This document shows positions 8,115 through 16,650 of a stretch of 30,254 nucleotides of DNA, in pieces. Below the pieces are notes generated by a model, which searched no databases, was not told the origin of the DNA, and saw only the letters and a list, made by a program, of their open reading frames with translations. Each line of letters begins with the position of its first letter. Position 1 is the stretch's first letter. Where the stretch lies: contig JAAVAA010000002.1 of NCBI GenBank assembly GCA_014804285.1, positions 29,417 through 59,670 on the forward strand. The letters are read 5' to 3'. This stretch comes from Lachnospiraceae bacterium. GTDB taxonomy: Bacteria > Bacillota > Clostridia > Lachnospirales > Lachnospiraceae. The position numbers were made by a program, and so were the translations under genes.

Positions 8115-10090
8115 AAATATCCCTCCTGCACAAAAGCATTATTCTTCTCTTCATTACTTTCAATTGTCCAAACCTTTCCCATACGATCCTTATCTACAAA
8201 ATCCATTAATGGATCTTTTGAAAAAATAATAACCTGAGGTGCATATTTCGGAATAATAGTTGCTACATTTCTTTTTTGAACTTCATCCAGTTTTGAAAAT
8301 GGACCGTCCAGAATCAAAGGATACTCTTTCTCTGCAAGCTTTTCATGGCTCTTTAATACTTTTAGTATTCCACCTATGTACGCAAAACTAATAACTGCAA
8401 ATTGTCCCTCAGATTTTGATTCGTCCCCATAACTATCTTTAACTTGAAGTTGAAAGTCTTCTGTAAGTTGTACTTCTCGTTTACTTGTAAGCATAGAATC
8501 AATAAGATTTTGAATTTCATCCATAAGCATCTGGCTATATTCTTTTGTTTCAGAGACAAGCAACCCTTTTATTGCATCAGATGCAGCTGAAAGAAAATCA
8601 ATTTTTTTCTGAATCTCATTTACTTCATTCCCTGCTTTTTCATGATTTTTTACTGCTTTATCTCGTATTGCCATATCCTTTGAAAATTCTCCCTTTAGCC
8701 GTTCATTTTCTCTAATCTTCGACTCTAGGTCTTTTAAATCACTCTCTAAACGTTTTCTTTCATCTAGCAAATCATCTATCTCGGAAGCTCCTCCTAAACT
8801 TTTATCAATTTCCGCAATAGCTTCTTCTGTTTCTCGAATACTTTTTTTCTTTGCTAGAATATCTTTCAAATACTCTAGTAAAGCATTAGAATCATATTTT
8901 CGTGAAAATCTCGCTGCATTTCTATTAAACTTATCATACGTAGATTTATATGATGCTGGCGGAAAAAGGATTTTCCACTCTTCAAGATTTTCTCTAGCCT
9001 TCACGTCCAAGCAATTTCCGCACAAGCAAGTATTGCTGTTTTTAATAAGATTAATTAATAATTCTTTCGTTAATCCAGGAATTATGTTTTTTTCTTCATC
9101 CTGCACCTGCAAATATAGTCTCTGATCTGCATCTTTTACAACTGCTGTTATCAGTAAATAAGCATAATTATTTTCAATTTCTTTCCCAAATCTCAGCAAA
9201 ATCTTCTTAATATCATCATTTGCTTGAGTTATATTTCTCTGTAGCGCAGCTCTTGAATTTTCCAGCTCTCTTTTCGACTTATTTGTACCTATTATTTCTG
9301 AAATTTCCTGTATACGCTGTGTATACTCAAGAACTCTTTTATTAAAATCACTATTCTCGACCTCTATAATTTCGATTCTTTCAGTCAAAATCTTCATATC
9401 ACGAATGTAAGTCTTCGTTTTTTGAGCTTTTGCTGCCTTCTCATACGCATCCAATCTTTTTCGTTCCAATTGCCCTAAAGCAGATTGTCCATTTTTAACT
9501 GTTCCTATATCTCTCAATGCATTTTCATAAGTTTCCAATTCAAAAATTGAATGTAATGCCTTCTTAAGAGTTTTTGCGGAGTCCGTACCCCGAATTTTAA
9601 GGTCTGCTATCATTGTCTCTCCATCGAAGAAAAAATATGGTGCAAGACCATAGGGCAAAACCTCTTCAACTAATGCTTCTGGATCTTCCAATTCTTTCCA
9701 GTCACCCATTGAGTTCTTTTTCTGTACATAAAAAGAATCCCCCTCCTGCTTATGCACAATATCATCGTTCTTTTGCTTGTAATATTCCCATTCACGCCTT
9801 GCTATATATTGTTCATTCTCATGCTTAAATTCTATTTCACCCCATACATACATTGAGCCTTCTCTAGATAAATTTGCTCCACGTTTTAGGTTATAGAGCT
9901 TTCCTGGGGTTGTTGTTTTATTAAAATTTACTTTTCCGTACAAAATCCATTGAAAAAGTTGATGAAGAGTTGTCTTTCCATCACCATTCGTTCCATAAAT
10001 AATAGTCACTTTTCCATCAATGCTGAATTTTATTTCACCTTCTTTTTCAAAATTGCGAAAATTTCCATACTTAATTTTTTTTATTTTCAT
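8105..10090 (-). CDS. DndD-like SMC ATPase with CxCGxC motif (restriction module)
   Basis: A 661-residue SMC/Rad50-type ATPase, distinct from DndD but built alike. Walker A GTNGDGKTT is at 33-41, FFFDGET near 153-159, signature-like SEGQF at 560-564 and Walker B YPLILDGPFSKLD at 590-602. Coiled coil lies on both sides of CLCGNC at 355-360. The paired cysteines (355, 357, 360) sit where Rad50 has its zinc hook, so they may bind metal or dimerise two molecules. The gene starts 8 bases after the 60-residue gene, whose last codons carry AAGGAG as its ribosome binding site. Linkage with a nuclease-helicase suggests a DNA-sensing or remodelling motor that recognises unmodified invading DNA. Automatic pipelines may mislabel it DndD. 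Confidence 0.88.
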   Translation of the reverse strand: MKIKKIKYGNFRNFEKEGEIKFSIDGKVTIIYGTNGDGKTTLHQLFQWILYGKVNFNKTTTPGKLYNLKRGANLSREGSMYVWGEIEFKHENEQYIARREWEYYKQKNDDIVHKQEGDSFYVQKKNSMGDWKELEDPEALVEEVLPYGLAPYFFFDGETMIADLKIRGTDSAKTLKKALHSIFELETYENALRDIGTVKNGQSALGQLERKRLDAYEKAAKAQKTKTYIRDMKILTERIEIIEVENSDFNKRVLEYTQRIQEISEIIGTNKSKRELENSRAALQRNITQANDDIKKILLRFGKEIENNYAYLLITAVVKDADQRLYLQVQDEEKNIIPGLTKELLINLIKNSNTCLCGNCLDVKARENLEEWKILFPPASYKSTYDKFNRNAARFSRKYDSNALLEYLKDILAKKKSIRETEEAIAEIDKSLGGASEIDDLLDERKRLESDLKDLESKIRENERLKGEFSKDMAIRDKAVKNHEKAGNEVNEIQKKIDFLSAASDAIKGLLVSETKEYSQMLMDEIQNLIDSMLTSKREVQLTEDFQLQVKDSYGDESKSEGQFAVISFAYIGGILKVLKSHEKLAEKEYPLILDGPFSKLDEVQKRNVATIIPKYAPQVIIFSKDPLMDFVDKDRMGKVWTIESNEEKNNAFVQEGYLWN

Positions 10091-10098
10091 AAGTCCAT

Positions 10099-10281
10099 CT
10101 ACTCCTTATCATCCGTAAGTCGATCCACAAGATTTAAAATTCCATTCACTGCATCTGCATCGGCTTTTGCTCTTACAAATTGAACACCTTTACCACTTTG
10201 CACATCAAATTTCTTATGCATAGTGTCTTTCTCAATTTCCACAATTCCATCAACCAATTCTTCCAACTTTTCTTTATTCAT
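10099..10281 (-). CDS. 60-residue charged protein of the restriction module
   Basis: A 60-residue, very hydrophilic protein starting MNKEKLEELVDGIVEIE and ending LNLVDRLTDDKE, predicted as two helices around a short VQSGKGVQFV segment. Reality is supported by GAGGA 8 bases before its ATG, an 8-base overlap with the end of the helicase gene, and only 8 bases to the ATPase gene that follows. The tight packing suggests a stoichiometric subunit or adaptor of the nuclease-helicase or the ATPase. I recognise no family, and a gene this small is easily missed in annotation. Confidence 0.75.
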   Translation of the reverse strand: MNKEKLEELVDGIVEIEKDTMHKKFDVQSGKGVQFVRAKADADAVNGILNLVDRLTDDKE

Positions 10282-12343
10282 CTAAATCATCCTCATTTTC
10301 TTCAAGGTCTACAATATCTTCCATCGTTAAGTTATATTGTGCCATCATATCTGCAAGTTCTCTAATACAATAATCAGCATTATCTGCTAACCTTGCATAC
10401 TCATAAAATCTTCTTAACTCAATCTGTGCAAATATCTTATTTGTTGGCGGTAAAACAATTACATCATAAATATTAGCGATTTCTTTTTTCTCCCCTGTAT
10501 ATTCATTTGTATATGTGCGAAGAATTCTTCCTCGTCGCTGAATAAATTCACGATAATCATCGTTACTCGAAAGAATCAATGCACCCTTAATTGATGGAAT
10601 ATTAATGCCTTCATCCAAACATCTAATAGCCACCAATGAATCAACCATGCCTTTATTAAACGAATTGACTATTTGCATTCTATCTTTTATATTTTCTTCT
10701 GCTGTAAATTGATTAACTCTATATCCCAAATTGCTCAAAACATCTTTTACATATTGAATATGTCTTACTTCTTCTCCTCTTTCCTCCTCAAACAATCTTC
10801 CATCTCCGCAGTAAACAATAAAATGATCATCTTCACGGATTTGACCTAATATCCAATTTATTCGATCTAACTTTTCATGCGCCATAGAAATAACCCTTAA
10901 ACGGGCTCTTTTATACTTTGCTAATTTTTCTACATTAATGCAAATATTATTTCTAAAACAAGATGCCATTAAGCTAGTATATCGTTCAAAATTTCTCTCC
11001 TCTTCCTCTAAAGCATTGACATAAATAGGATAATAATTATAATGAACCAAATAATCATGTTCAATTGCATACTCCAACGGAAGGTCAAATACTTGACCAC
11101 CAAAATAATCCATCAATTCCTGACCAAATTTATCTTGCTTGTGACTAAATGGCGTTGCGCTTAAACCAAGCATATATCTATATGTATCTTTTATCTCCTC
11201 ATTAAGATTTTTAAACCTATGAGCTTCATCAACAATAAGCATCTTTTCCAAGGTTGCTTTATCTGCAATTCTAGAAAACTTATTCTTATTAAATGATTTA
11301 ATTGTAGATATTGCAACAATTGTTACCTTTTCACCATATTTTACGTTTAATATTGCATCAAGTAACTGATCTTCCCATTCATGATTTTCGCCAGAAATCA
11401 TCACCGTTGCATTATTGGGCAAAACTTTATGTATGTCTTCATACCATTGGCGGACTAAATGTTTGTAAGGCGCACAAATAACCAACAGAATAGGTCTATT
11501 CTTTATTACCTCAAGTGCTGAATAAATAGCTGTCCATGTTTTCCCTGTACCGGTCGCCATAACATAAAAACCATGGAAATCATTTGCAATCCAATTTTCA
11601 ATTGCTTTTTCCTGATAATCTCTCAATTGGATAGGCTCTTGTCTTTTTCCTTTCTCGGGTAACTTTATATTTCTCTTTTTTGCCTCTTCCTTTAATTTAT
11701 CAATCATTATATAGGTATAATCTTTTTTCCTAATGTATTTATTAGTCCCATTCCAAATACCATCAAACTCTTGCTCATCATCGTCTATTCTAGCTATATC
11801 ATATGGATTCCAGCTTACAGATACCCTTACTTTTTCATAATTATATTCATAAGCATTAACAGATTCATTTGGCGAACCAACAAAAAGGATTTTATTACCT
11901 TCCTTATCTTGAATAATACCAATTTTATCATGGTAAATTCCTCTCGAATTTTCTAAATCTACAACAATAACATTCATATGATCAGTACTAATCAACGTCA
12001 CCATTCGTATCAAATTTTCATCAGATAATTCAGAAATTGTTTTATCGATATCATCTTCAAATAATTTATTTGTAGTAGCAGCTTTCAAAGCATACCCTAA
12101 TTGTATTCCTTCCAAATCTTCCCTACTAAGTTCAGGACTACATATTATTTTAATTTGTCCGTTATTGTCTATCAACTTCTGCAATCCCACACCCAACAGT
12201 TCAAATACGCTGGATGAAAAGAAGCCAACACTACGCTTATATAAATTTGCTTCTTTTAATGCAGGAACGAGAAAATCATCCAAAATATCACTTTCTCCCT
12301 GACTTGTATAACTTATCCTAATATCTAAATCACTTAAAGCCAT
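10274..12343 (-). CDS. PLD-like nuclease / DEAH helicase fusion, phosphorothioation-linked restriction enzyme
   Basis: A 689-residue fusion. Residues 1-200 form a phospholipase-D-like domain with RSVGFFSSSVF (37-47), HDK at 138-140 and GSPNES at 156-161, the layout of PLD-type nucleases. From about 235 a superfamily 2 helicase follows: RDYQEKAI (Q-motif region), ATGTGKT (263-269), DEAH (372-375), SAT (395-397) and QRRGRILR (602-609). This matches the architecture annotated as 'DNA phosphorothioation system restriction enzyme', known to co-occur with dnd genes. A likely role is cutting or unwinding DNA that lacks phosphorothioate. The start at 12343 has AAGGGG 8 bases upstream and a promoter is visible before it. 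It heads the restriction module. BREX- or type-I-like helicases are less likely given the dnd neighbours. Confidence 0.9.
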   Translation of the reverse strand: MALSDLDIRISYTSQGESDILDDFLVPALKEANLYKRSVGFFSSSVFELLGVGLQKLIDNNGQIKIICSPELSREDLEGIQLGYALKAATTNKLFEDDIDKTISELSDENLIRMVTLISTDHMNVIVVDLENSRGIYHDKIGIIQDKEGNKILFVGSPNESVNAYEYNYEKVRVSVSWNPYDIARIDDDEQEFDGIWNGTNKYIRKKDYTYIMIDKLKEEAKKRNIKLPEKGKRQEPIQLRDYQEKAIENWIANDFHGFYVMATGTGKTWTAIYSALEVIKNRPILLVICAPYKHLVRQWYEDIHKVLPNNATVMISGENHEWEDQLLDAILNVKYGEKVTIVAISTIKSFNKNKFSRIADKATLEKMLIVDEAHRFKNLNEEIKDTYRYMLGLSATPFSHKQDKFGQELMDYFGGQVFDLPLEYAIEHDYLVHYNYYPIYVNALEEEERNFERYTSLMASCFRNNICINVEKLAKYKRARLRVISMAHEKLDRINWILGQIREDDHFIVYCGDGRLFEEERGEEVRHIQYVKDVLSNLGYRVNQFTAEENIKDRMQIVNSFNKGMVDSLVAIRCLDEGINIPSIKGALILSSNDDYREFIQRRGRILRTYTNEYTGEKKEIANIYDVIVLPPTNKIFAQIELRRFYEYARLADNADYCIRELADMMAQYNLTMEDIVDLEENEDDLDE

Positions 12344-12370
12344 TTTATAACACCCCTTGATTTTTAGTAC

Positions 12371-12399
12371 AATATAAATTCATTTTATCAATAGATCAA
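12371..12399 (-). promoter_or_regulatory. promoter of the restriction module
   Basis: TTGATC (12394-12399), a 17-base spacer and TATATT (12371-12376) on the minus strand lie just before the helicase gene, leaving a short leader with AAGGGG before the start. There is no palindrome like the one at dndB, so the restriction genes may be weakly constitutive or controlled differently. Confidence 0.6.
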
Positions 12400-12679
12400 A
12401 GCATTTACCACTCAGACTAATCTTTTTATCCTAATCCTGAATTGTCTTTATTCCTCATAAAAAAACAAAACTACATCCATTCGAATCATTTCTAATATTG
12501 AAATTTCTCTCCCTATATACTAAAACTTCTATATCATTCTTAGAAAAATTTTCTTATTAAAATTATTATCCACTATATCTTATTTACAATTATCTTATGA
12601 CCAGAATAAATACAAATTAACATACTAACAAACATCACAATTGAACTGTATTTATGCCATTTCATATAACTCATTTCCC
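12400..12679. other. AT-rich gap upstream of the restriction module
   Basis: A strongly AT-rich stretch between the restriction-module promoter and the ATPase remnant. I see no convincing open frame, hairpin or repeat in it. Confidence 0.5.
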
Positions 12680-13469
12680 TCATTTCTTCCTTTCATATAA
12701 CCTTTTTTCATAATGAGAATACTCATACCGAATCTTATCCCTATCTACATCAATAAGCCAAACATCTTTATTTGACGCAAACAAAATCAGAGAATATGTG
12801 GCAACAATAAACTGAACATTATGAAATACATTCTGCAACACCCAATCACATTCTATTTCCACTTGGGATGCAAATGCATATCCAATTCATCAATGAGCAC
12901 AACCCCTTTTGTCTCACCAATTTTATTTAATATATATGGATTGATCACTGCCATACGATAAGCGATATCAAATGCCGTCCATATCAATGATTGGCTTCCG
13001 GTACACAACTGTGTGATCAGCTCTACTTCTTTCTCCGTTTAATACATCAACTGTTCTTCCTACTTATCATAAAATACTTTATGCCCTTCACATTCCTCCA
13101 AACTGTCCATAAATTTTGCAACTTCGTTCTTTACCGCTTTGTATTTTGCTATTTTTTTCTTTTTGCTATAAAATCTGCTCCATCTTTACGCACCAGTTCA
13201 TGAGCAGTTTTACATTAGATGCTTCCACCAGGGCACCAATATATCTCACAATGCAAAAATATTGTTTGCAAAATACGCTCTCTGCCATCATCCTTGCTTC
13301 CTGACATATATTCCACGGTTGTATAATACTTCTTGGTACTTTTTCCCATAAGAATCATACCCACCTTGACAAACTCTATGCAAACTTCATCTGATGTGAA
13401 AGGCCTGGTATTTACATCTTCTAAATCTGTTATAAAGTCTCCAGGCCCGACTGCATTTGTTTCCAGCAT
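12680..13469 (-). pseudogene. decayed AAA/ABC-type ATPase gene
   Basis: Pieces of one ATPase are spread over different frames on the minus strand. From upstream: a block with GALVEASNVKLLMNW near 13,170-13,230, then VAKFMDSLEE near 13,110, then LCTGSQSLIWTAFDIAYRMA near 12,960-13,010. Next come Walker B plus D-loop, VVLIDELDMHLHPKW, at 12859-12903, and finally FIVATYSLILFAS followed by WLIDVDRDKIRYEY at 12,680-12,800. The order matches predicted ATP-binding proteins of the OLD/COG3950 type often found with defence genes. Several stops and frameshifts interrupt it, and the N-terminal Walker A part is missing. The block at 13215-13469 may include unrelated DNA. It was probably a neighbouring defence or mobile gene that decayed. 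Confidence 0.65.
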
Positions 13470-13662
13470 ATCAAAAGATTTTTCAGTATTTTAGCTGATT
13501 TTTTAATTATAATCTAAAAATGTCCTAGATACAACACAATTAGTCGGAACTTATGTTCATCTCCCCGACGATTTACAGCCACCCCAGTTTTTGATAAGAT
13601 ACATATAACAAAATTTACACTTAATTTATCATCAAAAGCAACCAAAAGGAGGTCTGAAATAT

Positions 13663-14508
13663 ATGCGGGAAACCATCAAAATCAATGTAACAGAACCCAC
13701 TTATGCCGCCATCACCGGTATCACCTTTTCACAGGTTGATTCCTGGTTCGGGCACACCAGACGGGACTTAAAGCTGGATCTTATATATCCGGAAGATCCG
13801 GAAAAGGTTTATCCCTGTATCGTATGGATCTGCGGCGGCGCATGGCTGACCATGGACAGATCCGCTCACCTGCCCTATCTTGCAGAGCTTGCCCGCAGCG
13901 GATTCGTAGTTGCAAGTGTGGAGTACCGCACCAGCAATGAAGCCATTTATCCGACACAGATCGTTGATGTTAAGGCAGCAATACGTTATCTGAAAGCACA
14001 CAGTGAACGCTACCGGATCGACCCGGAACGTTTTGGAGTTATGGGAGAATCAGCAGGAGGCTATTTGGCTGCAATGGCAGCATTAGCTGATGATTCTACT
14101 TTTGATGAGGGAGATTATCTGGAATATTCCAGCAAAGTACAGGCAGCATGTCCATGGTATCCGCCTACAGATGTGACAGGGTTCCCTTATCCGTCACCTT
14201 TAGAGTCTGCATCTTCACGGGAATCATTGATGCTGGGCATGAATGTGATGCTCCATCAGGAAGAAGCCCTAAAAGCCTGTCCGGTATCCTATGTTTCCAA
14301 GGATGCCCCTCCGTTTATGATCATCCACGGTACGAATGACCATACCGTCCCTTTTTCACAGGGAGAAATATTACATGACAAGCTGGAAGCGGCCGGATGT
14401 GATGTGAAACTGATCGCCATAGAAGACGCGGACCACGCAGACAGACAGTTTTTCCAAAAAGAAATCTGGGAACGTATTACTAAATTTTTCCACGACAAAT
14501 TAGACTGA
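13663..14508 (+). CDS. alpha/beta-hydrolase esterase
   Basis: A 281-residue alpha/beta hydrolase of the carboxylesterase/acetyl-esterase type, without a signal peptide. Visible parts are the oxyanion region WICGGAWL (55-62), the nucleophile elbow GESAGGY with Ser130, Asp226 in HGTNDHTVP and His258 in DADHADRQ. These give a complete Ser-Asp-His triad. The usual HGG before the oxyanion hole is CGG here. Such enzymes often deacetylate sugars or plant-polymer esters; the substrate cannot be told from sequence. The start has AGGAGG 9 bases upstream. The gene stands alone, and its base composition is clearly richer in G+C than the dnd island, consistent with a different history for that island. Confidence 0.85.
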   Translation: MRETIKINVTEPTYAAITGITFSQVDSWFGHTRRDLKLDLIYPEDPEKVYPCIVWICGGAWLTMDRSAHLPYLAELARSGFVVASVEYRTSNEAIYPTQIVDVKAAIRYLKAHSERYRIDPERFGVMGESAGGYLAAMAALADDSTFDEGDYLEYSSKVQAACPWYPPTDVTGFPYPSPLESASSRESLMLGMNVMLHQEEALKACPVSYVSKDAPPFMIIHGTNDHTVPFSQGEILHDKLEAAGCDVKLIAIEDADHADRQFFQKEIWERITKFFHDKLD

Positions 14509-14637
14509 TAATAACAAAGTCTGGATAGAAAAAATTATTTGGAAGTTACTATATCCACGGTCTGGCTACTTGATAAAGAGTAGAACATTTGGCCTTAGCG
14601 GAGTTGCTAGTTGAGCTATGAATTATTCAACAACCCA

Positions 14638-14722
14638 GCGCAGATTAAAATAAATCCTTAAGGAAGCAATTCGCGAACGCTTTATCGAGCGTGCTGACGA
14701 AAGGACTTATTTTAATCTGCGC
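14638..14722. repeat. long inverted repeat between convergent genes
   Basis: Two 22-base arms, 14638-14659 and 14701-14722, are reverse complements with one mismatch. They begin GCGCAGATTAAAATAA on the outside and end TCCTT inside. The 41-base centre contains its own small hairpin (ACGCT, 6-base loop, AGCGT). It lies between the esterase end (14508) and the convergent toroid-protein end (14751). It could be a bidirectional terminator, a structured RNA or a palindromic mobile element; the AT-rich arms with no U-run are not typical of a terminator. The rest of 14509-14750 shows no gene. Confidence 0.7.
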
Positions 14723-14750
14723 GGATGTCTTACATATATACCTAAATTAA

Positions 14751-15680
14751 TCAAATCTTCTTCATCCCTTTCAAGTATAAGAGATTCAAAAGAGTAATCT
14801 CACACTTCCACCGTATTTTACTCACCGCCCATTCCTCCGGATAATTTTCCCAGTTCCAGGGAACTGTATATGATCCATCCTCCAATTGGGCTTTTCTGAT
14901 AAAAGTACATTCATAATCGGCTATTTCCTGATTGTCCTGATAAAAAATGCTGTCTTTGGAATGAAAGTACTGTGAAGGTTTGCATATATATCCGCCCTTC
15001 CACTCTTCTTTATCCTGTGTAATACTTTCATTTACGATTCTGCGAAGCGCAACCTCCAGAACCAGAAGATCAACCAGCTCTGTTTCTCTTGCTCTCTTTA
15101 AATAATCCAGCATCTGGATATAACAACAAATAGTATGCATGTCGTTTTTGCGCTTTCCAAAAATCAATTGGTTATACGCTTCCTTCACAATCCGGCATCC
15201 GGTCTCATAAAGCCCACTCTCTTTATCCGCAAAATAAACAATAAATCCTGCAAGCGCCGCAGTGGGGTTATAGTCATCTCCGTTCCACGGACCATCCTTT
15301 TCGCTGGACCACCAGGGAGCATGAGGATAGTCGTTGTTGCTCTTTAATCCTGTGTACCAGAAATGTCCATTAAAGCATTTTCCGCTTTCCAAGAAGCTTA
15401 AAATTCCCTGTATGATAGAATGCTCTTTCTCTTCAAATTCAATTTCTTTTAAAATATTAATAGCTGTCAGCGTCTGTATCGGTGCAGAATTTGGATTCCA
15501 ACTGTCTGCTTCCAGTCCATGTCCGAAGCCGCCATCCTTATTTTGATAAAAAGATAATGCCGTAAGAACTGCTTCTTTGGAACCATTCTCAAAATGATAT
15601 TGAAATCTTGCAAGATCCAAAGGTCTGGCATTTCTGTAAAAGTAGACTTTTGCTCTTTCAAATAACTGACTCATACTCAT
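14751..15680 (-). CDS. alpha/alpha-toroid (prenyltransferase/squalene-cyclase-like) protein
   Basis: About 309 residues, soluble, with the QNKDGGFGHGLEAD motif near residues 45-60 typical of QW-like repeats in the terpene cyclase/prenyltransferase alpha-alpha barrel. Later aromatic-rich blocks include WWSSEKDGPWNGDDYNP. The catalytic DxDD of squalene cyclases was not seen, so a cyclase role is not supported; the family is mostly uncharacterised in Firmicutes. Starts at 15680 and 15674 share AAGGA-type ribosome binding sites, while the longer frame to 15698 has none. It follows the AraC-type regulator on the same strand with a short gap, so the two may be co-transcribed. Confidence 0.65.
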   Translation of the reverse strand: MSMSQLFERAKVYFYRNARPLDLARFQYHFENGSKEAVLTALSFYQNKDGGFGHGLEADSWNPNSAPIQTLTAINILKEIEFEEKEHSIIQGILSFLESGKCFNGHFWYTGLKSNNDYPHAPWWSSEKDGPWNGDDYNPTAALAGFIVYFADKESGLYETGCRIVKEAYNQLIFGKRKNDMHTICCYIQMLDYLKRARETELVDLLVLEVALRRIVNESITQDKEEWKGGYICKPSQYFHSKDSIFYQDNQEIADYECTFIRKAQLEDGSYTVPWNWENYPEEWAVSKIRWKCEITLLNLLYLKGMKKI

Positions 15681-15728
15681 ATCTTCCTTTTCCTGCATTT
15701 TTGTAAGAAAAGTATAAGAAATATTTTT

Positions 15729-16586
15729 CTACATTTCTTGTAAAAATGCGACATCATGAAAGGCAAACTCTTTGGCCTGTGCAAGATTCATGGTATGAAA
15801 ACGTTTAAAATCCCGAAGAAGGTGAGATTGATCCGTATAGCCGTATCGATACACTCCATCCTGTATATGAAAACCTGAGTTAAACAGAAAATCATTCCAC
15901 AAATATTGATACCGTATCAGGGAAGATAACTGCTTGGGAGATATTCCTACATATTCCTTAAAAAGCCTTTCTAACTGCCTTTCACTTACATGGACTTCCC
16001 TTGATAACTCTGATAATTTAATATTTCCTCTTTTTGTCAGAATTTCTCCTATTGCTTCTGTGATCAGTGGATTCTGATATTTCTCTCTTAAATGCTGCAA
16101 TAAAATCTTCTGGGCTATCTCTACCCGCTGCCTTAAATCTACCACTTCAAAAAACTGTTGTTCCAGCGCCTTTTTTATTTTTGAGAAATACTGTCCAACA
16201 TCATAAAATCCATTCTTAACATCCTGCATGGATTCCTCGGAAAACAAAACTGCGCTCCACGCATAAAATCGAATACCAAACACTGACTTTACTGTATGAT
16301 CAGAAGTAGAATCACCACCGGTAAAGGGAACATCATTAATTCCGCAAAAACTACTTTCCAGTCTATTATTTGTAAAATTTATCCGGAAAATAATATCCAT
16401 ACAAGTATCCGGCACCACCAATTTATTTGCCAGCTCTTCCGCCGGTCCTTCCTTATAGGGTTTTTCACTTCCCCAAAAACACCGGATATAAGGTTTTAAA
16501 GCTTCACAGGGTTCTATTTCCGTATAACTCTTATCATGGGTAAAAGGAGCCGCTGTTATTGGTTTATAAATTTTATGAAAATCCAT
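15729..16586 (-). CDS. AraC-family transcription regulator
   Basis: About 285 residues. The N-terminal part (PCEALKPYIRCFWGSE, then VVPDTCMDIIFRI) is the sensory domain common in AraC regulators with a DUF6597-like front. The C-terminal third has two helix-turn-helix motifs (IKLSELSREVHVSERQLERLF and YGYTDQSHLLRDFKRF). The start at 16586 is fixed by AGGAGG 8 bases upstream; the frame extends to 16622 without a better signal. The gene begins 64 bases after the ABC-F gene ends and precedes the toroid-protein gene, which is a possible target. The ligand is unknown. Confidence 0.85.
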   Translation of the reverse strand: MDFHKIYKPITAAPFTHDKSYTEIEPCEALKPYIRCFWGSEKPYKEGPAEELANKLVVPDTCMDIIFRINFTNNRLESSFCGINDVPFTGGDSTSDHTVKSVFGIRFYAWSAVLFSEESMQDVKNGFYDVGQYFSKIKKALEQQFFEVVDLRQRVEIAQKILLQHLREKYQNPLITEAIGEILTKRGNIKLSELSREVHVSERQLERLFKEYVGISPKQLSSLIRYQYLWNDFLFNSGFHIQDGVYRYGYTDQSHLLRDFKRFHTMNLAQAKEFAFHDVAFLQEM

Positions 16587-16650
16587 TGCGGCTCCCTCCT
16601 TTCGTTCTTCTGTGATTATCATACAAGATCCAAAGCCATATTGCTTGATT

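Noticed and set aside
8105..10090. Second copy of dndD
   Set aside because: The signature, Walker B context and CxCGxC motif differ clearly from the true DndD at 2805-4745, and the gene sits with the nuclease-helicase, so it is not a simple duplicate.
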